A stretch of DNA of 35,717 bases from CAZTVF01 sp964616985 (GTDB lineage: Bacteria > Planctomycetota > Phycisphaerae > SM23-33). The notes under the pieces are model-generated. The model did no database searches, was not told the origin of the DNA, and saw only the letters and a list, made by a program, of their open reading frames with translations. The position numbers and the translations under genes are program-made. The DNA lies in assembly GCA_964616985.1 (NCBI GenBank), contig CAZTVF010000048.1, forward strand, positions 1-35,717. The letters are read 5' to 3'. Numbering within the stretch: position 1 is the stretch's first letter; the number at the start of each line of letters is the position of its first letter. This document shows, piece after piece, positions 25,381 to 32,335 of the stretch.

Positions 25381-25701
25381 CTATTCGGCGCTTGAATCGG
25401 TGCTGGAATCAACGTCAAAGGGCGCATCCTGCATGCGTTTGCGAAGAACCTGCTGCATCTGGGGCCAGGTCCTGGGGCAGGCAGAGTAGAGGCGTTGCCA
25501 GCCCGCGTGTCGCTGGTTCCAGAAGTCGATATCGAGCCCGTAGGCGATGTGGATTTCCTCCAGTGCCTCTTTCACGCGGTGCTTGGTGCAGGCGTCTGCC
25601 TTGCCGAACGCGTCCTGTGCGATGAGGTGTACGGGCTGCCCGACCTTGGGCGATAGGCATGCGGCGACGGCTACGGCGTCATCGGAGAGTCTTTCGGCCA
25701 T
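25381..25701 (-). CDS. Hypothetical protein upstream of terS
   Basis: The 106-residue protein starts MAERLSDDAVAVAACL with AAGGAG eight bases upstream; a longer frame above it is Ser/Pro/Arg shadow sequence. It has an N-terminal helical part, the segment CTKHRVKEALEEIH, and an acidic Asp/Ser tail. It overlaps the previous gene by 23 bp and ends at TAG, in frame with terS. No family is recognised. A DNA-binding or packaging accessory is possible from position. Confidence 0.6.
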   Translation of the reverse strand: MAERLSDDAVAVAACLSPKVGQPVHLIAQDAFGKADACTKHRVKEALEEIHIAYGLDIDFWNQRHAGWQRLYSACPRTWPQMQQVLRKRMQDAPFDVDSSTDSSAE

Positions 25702-26023
25702 TGAGCGAACTCCTTTTTTTGGTGCTGGCCTTGACGAGTGAGTAAATGAACCCGTTGGCATCGGCGTAAACGGGTGCGAGCGGGTGACGGATGCGTTCGA
25801 TGTTCTTGCCGGCAATCCCCAGGTCGCGGATGATGGATTCGAACGCGGTGGCTGACGTGGTGATCTCGATGCAATCGTGGAAGCGGATGGGACCATGGCG
25901 GAGGAGGCGCAGGAGGGCCTTGGCATCGCGCGAAAGCTCGGGCTTCTGGTGTAACGAGTGTAACGTTACACCGTGAGTTGCAGCCCCTGCTTTTATATCA
26001 CTTATCGTTCCTGTCTCTGACAT
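25679..26023 (-). CDS. Hypothetical protein, possible DNA-binding
   Basis: The 114-residue protein starts MSETGTISDIKAG with GAGAGA upstream. The central part (AKALLRLLRHGPIRFHDCIEI) reads like a winged-helix or other helical DNA-binding unit, but I cannot name a family. The first repeat copy (25947-25971) is inside its coding sequence and encodes HGVTLHSLHQ. The second copy lies 31 bp upstream of its start. A gene between two copies of a palindromic site could encode the protein that binds them; that is an inference. Its DNA is less GC-rich than its neighbours. Confidence 0.6.
   Translation of the reverse strand: MSETGTISDIKAGAATHGVTLHSLHQKPELSRDAKALLRLLRHGPIRFHDCIEITTSATAFESIIRDLGIAGKNIERIRHPLAPVYADANGFIYSLVKASTKKRSSLNGRKTLR
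25947..25971 (+). repeat. GTGTAACG inverted repeat, copy 1
   Basis: A 25-bp sequence holds the 14-bp palindrome GTGTAACGTTACAC at 25958-25971 and a further GTGTAACG nine bases to its left. It is the exact reverse complement of copy 2. It lies within the coding sequence of the 114-residue protein. Confidence 0.85.
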
Positions 26024-26053
26024 GTTCTCTCTCGCGCTACGCGTGCAGATGGA

Positions 26054-26078
26054 GTGTAACGTTACACTCGTTACACCA
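26054..26078 (-). repeat. GTGTAACG inverted repeat, copy 2
   Basis: This is the exact reverse complement of copy 1, 82 bp away, in the 61-bp gap 26024-26084 between the helicase gene stop and the 114-residue gene start. Together the two copies give six GTGTAACG 8-mers in both orientations. Possible roles are an operator, iteron-type replication origin or packaging site. Confidence 0.85.
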
Positions 26079-26084
26079 AACCGA

Positions 26085-27209
26085 TCACGTATAGAGGGTC
26101 GTTATGTCGTAACCCTTTTGCTGCAGTAAGCTTATTGTCTCATCCGTGAGATGGATGTTCTCGTATTGAGTTTCACGGCTGACCTTTGGCCCTCTAAGCA
26201 CCCTCTTCACGTCTGGGCACGCGCTCTTGAGGTTCTCGCCGAACCGATTGACGGTTCCGACCTCATGTCCGTTGACCTCGCACCACAGTTCCCAGGCCTT
26301 GCGGAGCATCATGCACGGCACGGTTTTCCCGGAGGCCGGGTACTCGCACCAGTCGCTGACGAATGAGCGGACGGGGGATGAAAGCCGAGCAAAATCCTCG
26401 AGTATCTCCTTGCCCGATTCCGGCTGCGTGAGCCGGCCTACTTTGCGGAGCATCGCCAGGCCTTCCAGGGCCCAGTTCAGGATGCCCGATGCCTCGGTCT
26501 CGAGACGCTTGTCCAGGGTGATGTCCTCGCGGCCGACGAAGGACTCGCGGAAGGGCAGGACGATGGTTCTGGAGGCCAACGCCCCCGATGGGTCGGGGAA
26601 GTCCATCAGCCGGTTGACGGCCAGGGTGAACCGCACATTGAGCTTGTGGGTCAGGGCGTGCACGGCGTGGGGCAGGCGGATCGAGACGCTGTCCTCGCCC
26701 GTGATCCTCTTGAGCATGCCCAGGATGGCGCTGGAGTCGTCGCGCCGGCCGATGTGCACGTCGCCGTCGATGGCCACCAGCTTGCCGATCAGCCGCTCCA
26801 GGCCGAACGGCACGGCCAGGTCGCCCATCGTCACCGAGACGCAGTTGTGCTTGCCCATGACGTGCTGGATGCGTCGGCACACGGTGCCCTTGCCCGACCG
26901 CGGCGGGCCGTGCAGCAGCATCAGCTTCTGCTGGCTCGTGTCGGCCACCAGGAGGTAGCCGAACCACATCTGGAGGCAGTTCAGCCAGTCCTCCTCGCCC
27001 TGCGACACCTGCGTCAGCCAGTTCAGCCACGAGTCGCATTTGGCGTCCGGGTCGTACTCGTATTCGAGGCAGAACCGGCTGAACCACCGCGGCGTGTGGC
27101 GGTACAGGACGCCCGTCGAGATGTCCAGCAGGCCGTTGTCGAAGGCGATGATGTTCTTTGGCTCGGGCAGGTGCTCCAGGTCGATCTCGATAGGCTCAAT
27201 CCGCGCCAT
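26085..27209 (-). CDS. SF3 helicase of the D5/P4 primase C-terminal type
   Basis: The 374-residue protein begins MARIEPIEIDLEHLPEP. The D5_N-like region (GLLDISTGVLYRHTP, YEYDPDAKCDSWLNWL, FGYLLVADTSQQK) is followed by Walker A GPPRSGKGT at 101-109. The segments AIDGDVHIGRRDDSS and FTLAVNRLMDFPDPSG then fit Walker B and motif C. The C-terminus is helical with a His-rich end. It is a replicative helicase without its own primase domain; the primase-polymerase is encoded four genes upstream. The ATG overlaps the preceding stop by 14 bp. It ends just before the inverted repeat. Confidence 0.85.
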   Translation of the reverse strand: MARIEPIEIDLEHLPEPKNIIAFDNGLLDISTGVLYRHTPRWFSRFCLEYEYDPDAKCDSWLNWLTQVSQGEEDWLNCLQMWFGYLLVADTSQQKLMLLHGPPRSGKGTVCRRIQHVMGKHNCVSVTMGDLAVPFGLERLIGKLVAIDGDVHIGRRDDSSAILGMLKRITGEDSVSIRLPHAVHALTHKLNVRFTLAVNRLMDFPDPSGALASRTIVLPFRESFVGREDITLDKRLETEASGILNWALEGLAMLRKVGRLTQPESGKEILEDFARLSSPVRSFVSDWCEYPASGKTVPCMMLRKAWELWCEVNGHEVGTVNRFGENLKSACPDVKRVLRGPKVSRETQYENIHLTDETISLLQQKGYDITTLYT

Positions 27210-27582
27210 CGTCGCCCTCCTTGTCGAGCTGGTCCAGCCGCTCCAGCTCGGCGTCGTAGTCGAAGGCCTCCGATGCCTCCTCCGCCTTCTGGATCTGCCG
27301 GCGGTGGCCTGGCGCGGGGGCAAGGCCGGCGTCGGCCGCGGCCTGCGGGCCCAGGATCGCCGCCGCCAGGGCCCGCGACATCCGCGTCGGGATCGCGTAC
27401 ACCGCCAGGCCCAGGTGCGTCTTGACCGTAATGTGCGTCACCAGCCGCCCGCGGGCGACGGTGAAGACGTGCCCGGCCGGCGTGGTCAGGCAGGCGAGGT
27501 CTGGGGCAGCGGCCGCTGGGGCATCGTCCGTCGTTGGCGCTGGCTCGGCCGTGATGCGGATGGGTTTGGGGAGTCGGATCAC
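27196..27582 (-). CDS. Small hypothetical protein with charged C-terminus
   Basis: The 128-residue protein begins at GTG 27582 with a strong AAGGAGG upstream (start MIRLPKPIRITAEPA). It has an Ala/Pro/Asp linker, a central beta-type region (TPAGHVFTVARGRLVTHITVK) and a Glu/Asp-rich helical tail. No motif is recognised. Both its ends overlap neighbours by 4-14 bp within the replication block, so it may be a helicase or primase accessory. Confidence 0.65.
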   Translation of the reverse strand: MIRLPKPIRITAEPAPTTDDAPAAAAPDLACLTTPAGHVFTVARGRLVTHITVKTHLGLAVYAIPTRMSRALAAAILGPQAAADAGLAPAPGHRRQIQKAEEASEAFDYDAELERLDQLDKEGDDGAD

Positions 27583-27908
27583 TGGCCGTCCTCCTTGTCG
27601 ATGAAGATTGCGGTGCAGTCGCGGGCCGGGGCGCCCTTGACCATGTTCGCCACGTGCTGGGCCACCAGGTCCGCCGGCCATCCCAGGTCTTCGGCGATCT
27701 GCCCGATGAAGCTCTGGGCCACCGCCTTGTAGACCCCGTGCAGGACCGTCAGCAGGCAGATCATGTCCCGCGCCGACAGCGAGTCCATTTCCAAAGTGCT
27801 GCCGGAGCTGAACTGGCCGTTTTCCTTGACGATCTGGATCCGCAGCGAGTCCGGGGGCATCGGGCCCGACAGCCACTCCCGCGTCTTGCGCAACTCATCG
27901 AAGTTCAT
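27579..27908 (-). CDS. Small hypothetical protein
   Basis: The 109-residue protein starts MNFDELRKTREWLSG with AAGGAAGGA upstream. It is helical, with the segment LSARDMICLLTVLHGVYK and an acidic C-terminus. Its stop overlaps the GTG start of the next gene (GTGA). No family is recognised; it is in the prim-pol to helicase cluster. Confidence 0.65.
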   Translation of the reverse strand: MNFDELRKTREWLSGPMPPDSLRIQIVKENGQFSSGSTLEMDSLSARDMICLLTVLHGVYKAVAQSFIGQIAEDLGWPADLVAQHVANMVKGAPARDCTAIFIDKEDGQ

Positions 27909-28083
27909 TCCGTGTTCCTTCCTTCTGGGTTAATCCAATCCTTCTGCGCAGCCACGCCTGGAACTCCGCCAGGGCCGCGGCCGTCCATCCCCCGTGCCGA
28001 ACGCGTATCTCCGCTCCGCGGGCCCATCGGATCGCCCGCTCCCGCTCGGTAATGACCATGACCGTATCTGCCGCCGTGCTCAT
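27895..28083 (-). CDS. Very small hypothetical protein
   Basis: The 62-residue protein starts MSTAADTVMVITERERAI at an ATG overlapping the prim-pol stop (ATGA). It is basic with several Trp and Arg residues (RWARGAEIRVRHGGW), consistent with nucleic-acid contact, though not diagnostic. Too short to assign; kept because of strict translational coupling on both sides. Confidence 0.55.
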   Translation of the reverse strand: MSTAADTVMVITERERAIRWARGAEIRVRHGGWTAAALAEFQAWLRRRIGLTQKEGTRNELR

Positions 28084-29321
28084 ATTCCCTCCGCCAGCCA
28101 TGCCGGGGCGGGCAGGTCCGTGCGTACGTTGCACAGGGCCTCCATCGCCGCCAGCGATTCGTTGGTGATCGTGATCGACGGGTGCACCTTGCGCCCGTTC
28201 TTGACCAGGTGTGCCGCCTCGAGGTACTCCCGCAGGTGGCTCTTGAGATCGTCGGGATCGAAGGTCGAATACAGCTTGCCCGTCCAGACCAGCCATGTCT
28301 GCTGGTGGCGGCGGAGCTTGCACACCTCGCCGCGCCGCTGGTGGTACTCGAGGTACGCCCGGGCCACCGACGAAGGGTGCAGCACGTCCAGGGCCCCGGC
28401 CGGCATGGGCGCCGCCGCCGGCTTGGCGTCGGCCTTCACCTTGACCGCCCGCTTCTTCTTTCCCGCCGTCCGGAAGCCCGACTCGATGGTGGCGAAGATC
28501 TCCTTGTCCTCGAGGCCGCAGCGCTGGGCGGCGCCGGCCAGTGCGTCCTTGGCCTCCATCTCACCGAGGGCGCCCGCCTGGACCAGGCTGCCCACGTTCC
28601 AGGCGGCGACGTTGAGCCGGTTGTTGCGGCCGCTGTTGGCGGGCATGGCCTCCAGCTCTCGGCACTCCCGCTCCAGCACGGCGCGGGCGTATGCGGGCGT
28701 GATCTCCTGGACGCCCTGCGGGTCGGCCGGGGGCGCGATCGTGCCTGCAGGGCCTGCGGAGGCCTTCGCCGGTGGCATCAGCGGGGCCGGGGCTGGCGGC
28801 GCCCCGTCCATCGTCCCGGTGGTGGCCAGGTTGATGATGTACTGGGGCAGCTCGGCCAGGGGGATATCCGCCGGCGATCGCCCGGGCATCCACCGGTACT
28901 GCGTGCCGGTCTCGGGGTGGATCGAGCCGACGAAGACCGACTGGTGGCCATCGCGGAGGAATTCCACGTGCGGGTTGCCGCCGAAGATGTACTTGGGCGA
29001 GTTGGCGAAGCCCTCGGCCGTCTTGAACAGCACGCTGCGGCGGAGCTTGCCGCCGCCCGACGTGCCCTCGCGCCCGCTCTGAATCGTCCAGGAGACGGGT
29101 AGCGCAAAGTCGCCGGTGTCGTCGTCGATGATGACGATACCGCTGGCGGGCCCCAGGCGCAGGCCCACGTTGCCGGCAGCGGCCCAGGCCAGGGCCTCCT
29201 GAAGCGTCTCGCGGGGCCTGGTGTTCCAGGCGTCCAGGTACGCGGCCTTGCCTCGCAGCGGGGTGAAGCTCCAGCCGCGGGCATATCCGGCCGCGACCTC
29301 CTTTTGGAGCAGCTCGTCCAT
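28080..29321 (-). CDS. Primase-polymerase (prim-pol), AEP family
   Basis: The 413-residue protein starts MDELLQKEVAAGYARGW with AGGA upstream. The N-terminal AEP domain has IVIIDDDTGD with the catalytic acidic cluster, then SGGGKLRRSVLF, then HVEFLRDGHQSVFVGS, the order of bifunctional DNA primase/polymerase proteins. A Pro/Ala-rich linker and a helical primase C-terminal region with basic stretches (GKKKRAVKVKADAK) follow. It probably makes primers for phage replication with the SF3 helicase four genes downstream, which is fused in many relatives but separate here. Confidence 0.85.
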   Translation of the reverse strand: MDELLQKEVAAGYARGWSFTPLRGKAAYLDAWNTRPRETLQEALAWAAAGNVGLRLGPASGIVIIDDDTGDFALPVSWTIQSGREGTSGGGKLRRSVLFKTAEGFANSPKYIFGGNPHVEFLRDGHQSVFVGSIHPETGTQYRWMPGRSPADIPLAELPQYIINLATTGTMDGAPPAPAPLMPPAKASAGPAGTIAPPADPQGVQEITPAYARAVLERECRELEAMPANSGRNNRLNVAAWNVGSLVQAGALGEMEAKDALAGAAQRCGLEDKEIFATIESGFRTAGKKKRAVKVKADAKPAAAPMPAGALDVLHPSSVARAYLEYHQRRGEVCKLRRHQQTWLVWTGKLYSTFDPDDLKSHLREYLEAAHLVKNGRKVHPSITITNESLAAMEALCNVRTDLPAPAWLAEGI

Positions 29322-29328
29322 GATGGTC

Positions 29329-29508
29329 CTATCTATTGGGGTTCGTCTCGCTGCACCCGTTGCGGACCTGGCGGTCCATGCACTCCTGGAATTTCCCGAT
29401 GGCCATCGGCACGGCCTTCTCGCGCGGCTCTTGCCACCGCGGCGGCGGCTGCTGCGGCGGCGGGTCGGGCACGCTCACCATCACGCCCTGGCGGAGTTGC
29501 TCGCTCAT
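29329..29508 (-). CDS. Very small hypothetical protein
   Basis: The 59-residue protein starts MSEQLRQGVMVSVPD at an ATG overlapping the previous stop (ATGA). It has a Pro/Gln-rich middle and a Cys-containing C-terminus (CMDRQVRNGC). No family is recognised. The longer frame upstream is shadow sequence. Confidence 0.5.
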   Translation of the reverse strand: MSEQLRQGVMVSVPDPPPQQPPPRWQEPREKAVPMAIGKFQECMDRQVRNGCSETNPNR

Positions 29509-29753
29509 CGGGTGTACCTCTTGACCGCCTTCTGGAACATCTTGACGGCCCATTCCTCGCGGTCCTTCAGCGCCACCTCGACGATCGCCGCCATGCCCTC
29601 CACGATCGCGGCGATGTTGCGCAGGGCCTCGCTGCGGGTGACGTACCGGAAGGCGGTGTACTTGGGGGTGGGCGTCTTTCGTAGGGCCTTGGCGTGGGCT
29701 TCGTAGAGCCGCCCGATCTCCATGAGCTTTTTGTACGCGGCTTCGAGCTTCAT
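29505..29753 (-). CDS. Small helical hypothetical protein
   Basis: The 82-residue protein starts MKLEAAYKKLMEIGRLYE, overlapping the preceding stop. It is almost wholly helical and Lys/Glu-rich, with no Cys. It may be a small DNA-handling accessory; no family is recognised. Confidence 0.55.
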   Translation of the reverse strand: MKLEAAYKKLMEIGRLYEAHAKALRKTPTPKYTAFRYVTRSEALRNIAAIVEGMAAIVEVALKDREEWAVKMFQKAVKRYTR

Positions 29754-30310
29754 TTCGCACCGTCCTTCGCAACCTCGGCGGCTTCGCGTAGTGCAATAGC
29801 GGCTCGCTTGATGCCCTTGATTACCGATTCTGCGACACACGGCAATTGGGTAGAGTTGGAGTCCAGAGCCTCGATTGGTGCAGCCACTTCGCTGATGAGG
29901 TGAACGAGAATCCCCCGCAGCCGGGCGTTCTCGGCCTCCCTCTCCGTCCTATCCAGTTCCAGCAGCTTCCGGTAGTCCTCTGCACAGGACTTGTCATAGG
30001 CATCGTTGGTGTTCGCGGGAAGGACTGTCTGGGCGAAGGCGAGAAGCCGGGTGTTCTTGGCCTTGAGGCGGTCGCGGTCGGCTTCCGAGTCAGCGTGCTT
30101 AGCGATAGCACGAGCAGCGATTCGGCAATGTAAGTCCGAGTCGCTGCTAACCTCGACCAACCATGCGTCTGCCTCATCCCTCTCCCGCTCTGCCTTCTTC
30201 GCTCGCTCGTTGGCGGCGGCGAGTTGGCGTTGAAGTTCTCCAATACAGTCGTGCCTCGGCTGGGGTAACATATCCGTGCCGCAGATCGGGCATTTATCGT
30301 TGCCGCTCAT
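29750..30310 (-). CDS. Zinc finger plus coiled-coil protein
   Basis: The 186-residue protein starts MSGNDKCPICG with AAGGAG seven bases upstream, overlapping the RuvC-like stop. A CPxC at residues 7-10 and a later HDC at 20-22 suggest a small zinc finger. Residues 24-150 are charged and helical with coiled-coil content (ELQRQLAAANERAKKAERER). Local DNA is less GC-rich than the flanks. Nucleic-acid binding is an inference; no family is named. Confidence 0.65.
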   Translation of the reverse strand: MSGNDKCPICGTDMLPQPRHDCIGELQRQLAAANERAKKAERERDEADAWLVEVSSDSDLHCRIAARAIAKHADSEADRDRLKAKNTRLLAFAQTVLPANTNDAYDKSCAEDYRKLLELDRTEREAENARLRGILVHLISEVAAPIEALDSNSTQLPCVAESVIKGIKRAAIALREAAEVAKDGAK

Positions 30311-30855
30311 CTCGCCGCTCCTTCCACTTGTTTGAGAACTTGGGCCAGCGCGTCATGCCGCTGGCGGTTGAGCAGGTACCAGTCGCCCAGGGCGATCGCG
30401 TCGGACATGTCCAGCGAGGCGGTGTCCCTGGCCGGGTCGTAGCTGTTGTGTTTCGCCCGCACCATGTTCTGCCGGTCCTGCTTGCTCGACCCGGCCGTCC
30501 ATCGCGTGTTGCTGATGGGGTAGATGGCCATGGGCTCGATGTGCTCGCCCAGGCGGTGCGACTCGTCCACCAGCACCATCCACAGCGCCCACGCCGCCCC
30601 CGCCCAGATCGGCATGCTGGAGCGCTTGCCCCCCTGGCGGGTGTACTGGCGATCGAGGGGCAGCTCGATCAGGGCGACGCCGGGCGAATGCTCCTGGAGC
30701 AGCACCAGCAGCTCGTCCCGCATGGACAGGACGCGGGTGATCGCCGAGTCGGTCCGCTTGTTGCCCGTCAGCGTCCCGTGCTCGATCAGCCGCGAGCCGT
30801 CAAAGACGGCGTAGCCGGTGCAGGTGCTTGAGGGGTCGAGGCTAAGAAGCTTCAT
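30307..30855 (-). CDS. RuvC-like Holliday junction resolvase
   Basis: The 182-residue protein starts MKLLSLDPSSTCTGYAVFDG, with Asp7 in the LDPS motif of RuvC-type nucleases. ALIELPLD gives Glu64, and LDMSDAIALGDW gives the C-terminal Asp pair (149 and 152). AAAGGGAG lies upstream of the ATG. It probably cuts branched DNA during replication or before packaging. The frame overlaps the upstream gene by 14 bp. Confidence 0.85.
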   Translation of the reverse strand: MKLLSLDPSSTCTGYAVFDGSRLIEHGTLTGNKRTDSAITRVLSMRDELLVLLQEHSPGVALIELPLDRQYTRQGGKRSSMPIWAGAAWALWMVLVDESHRLGEHIEPMAIYPISNTRWTAGSSKQDRQNMVRAKHNSYDPARDTASLDMSDAIALGDWYLLNRQRHDALAQVLKQVEGAAR

Positions 30856-31083
30856 GGCCCTCTCCCTTTGCACATGTGGCCTCGTGCACATCCAGAACCG
30901 CTTTCGCCGAGGGCCCTGTAGCAACAAGCATGGCCAAGGCCGGCTCGCCCTTCTCTGCCCCGACGGTGATGATCTCCATCTGACAATCACTATTCTTCAT
31001 GTACGCGATCGCCAGCGCCGCCAGGCAGTAACGTTGCCACTTCGGGCAGTTTGCTTTAAAGGCCTGCATGATGTCGTTGGGTG

Positions 31084-31090
<7 letters not shown>
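30842..31090 (-). CDS. Small hypothetical protein after microsatellite locus
   Basis: The 82-residue protein starts at GTG 31090 (MLTPNDIMQAFKANC) with AAGGAG six bases upstream. It is helical at the N-terminus, then beta (QMEIITVGAEKGEPALAML). Its start overlaps the stop of the microsatellite-bearing gene (GTGCTGA). Its frame also stays open upstream through the (TG) tract, so a 2- or 4-base change there could fuse it to the upstream protein. No family is recognised. Confidence 0.6.
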
Positions 31091-31404
<314 letters not shown>

Positions 31405-31407
31405 GGA

Positions 31408-32139
31408 TCAACCCTCCACCGTGAGCGTCGCCTTCTTGATCTCCAGGTCGCTGCCCAGCAGGCACGCGCCGCCGTCGGCCACGAACAGCACGCCGCCCTG
31501 GTGGGGGATCCGCACGGCCTGGACGCCCAGGTGCACCAGGAACTCCATCAGCTGGTCGCTGGTGGCCACCAATTCCACCGAACCTTCACGGACAAGAACA
31601 GCAGACGGCGGCGCCGCCTTGGGCTTGCGAGGGGCACGCGCCGGACGATCATTGCCGGCGATCTTGCGAGATCCGGGCGCCCCACGCTTGAGCGGCCGGC
31701 CGAACTTGACCAGGATGTCCTTGTCCTTGTAGCAGGCGTAGCAGACGCCTCTGGTGTTGTCGCTTCCGGTTCTCGTGCATTCGGGGTTGAGGCACTTGGG
31801 GCCATTCGATTTCTTGGGCATGGTGTGTTCCTTCGGGGGTTGTGCCGGCACAGCGGCCGGCGGGGTGTGGGTGTCCTTCGCATCTTCCAGGGCGTCCCAG
31901 GCGAGATCGATGATCTTGTCGGGAGTGGCGTTGGGGTTGGCCTTGACGATCGCCGAGACGGCGCGGGCGACGTCCAGCAGGGCATAACCCTTGCGGGCCA
32001 GTTCTGCCGTGCAGATCTCAGCGAGCTTTTGCCGCGCCGCCAAGCAGGCCGAGCATAGACCGTCTTGGATCGCGTCGTTGAGGCAGGACTGGCCTGCGTG
32101 TTCGCTCGACCGTCCTTGGCACTTCGTCTGATCCGTCAT
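31408..32139 (-). CDS. Protein with two zinc-finger-like Cys clusters
   Basis: The 243-residue protein starts MTDQTKCQGRSSEHAG with AGAGGA upstream. Cluster 1 has Cys at 7, 19, 29 and 32 (GLCSACLA). Cluster 2 is CLNPEC with a later GVCYACYK. A second in-frame ATG at 31821 (MPKKSNGPKC) has its own AAGGA and would give a 137-residue form with only cluster 2. Pro/Ala and basic linkers separate the parts. Nucleic-acid binding is plausible; no family is recognised. Confidence 0.65.
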   Translation of the reverse strand: MTDQTKCQGRSSEHAGQSCLNDAIQDGLCSACLAARQKLAEICTAELARKGYALLDVARAVSAIVKANPNATPDKIIDLAWDALEDAKDTHTPPAAVPAQPPKEHTMPKKSNGPKCLNPECTRTGSDNTRGVCYACYKDKDILVKFGRPLKRGAPGSRKIAGNDRPARAPRKPKAAPPSAVLVREGSVELVATSDQLMEFLVHLGVQAVRIPHQGGVLFVADGGACLLGSDLEIKKATLTVEG

Positions 32140-32335
32140 GGTCCAATTCCTCTTTTGCTTCATGGTCGTGGAAACTATGTCCGTCCCTGGCGGCCAGTTC
32201 ATCCAGCACCGCCAGGGCCTTGGTCCGCAACTTCTCCGCGTCGATCATGCACTCGTTGATTCCCAGCAGGCAGCCGCGGAGGATCCGCCGCAGGGAAGGT
32301 GTGTCGTGGTCGCGATGCTGTAAGCCGGTGGTCAT
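32018..32335 (-). CDS. Small hypothetical protein overlapping the zinc protein gene
   Basis: The 105-residue frame starts MTTGLQHRDHDTPSLRR at an ATG overlapping the ParB-like stop (ATGA). The first 65 residues are helical and protein-like. The rest is Arg-rich and overlaps the zinc protein gene by 122 bp in another frame, so the C-terminus may be shadow-like even if the start is real. Confidence 0.5.
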   Translation of the reverse strand: MTTGLQHRDHDTPSLRRILRGCLLGINECMIDAEKLRTKALAVLDELAARDGHSFHDHEAKEELDHDGSDEVPRTVERTRRPVLPQRRDPRRSMLGLLGGAAKAR

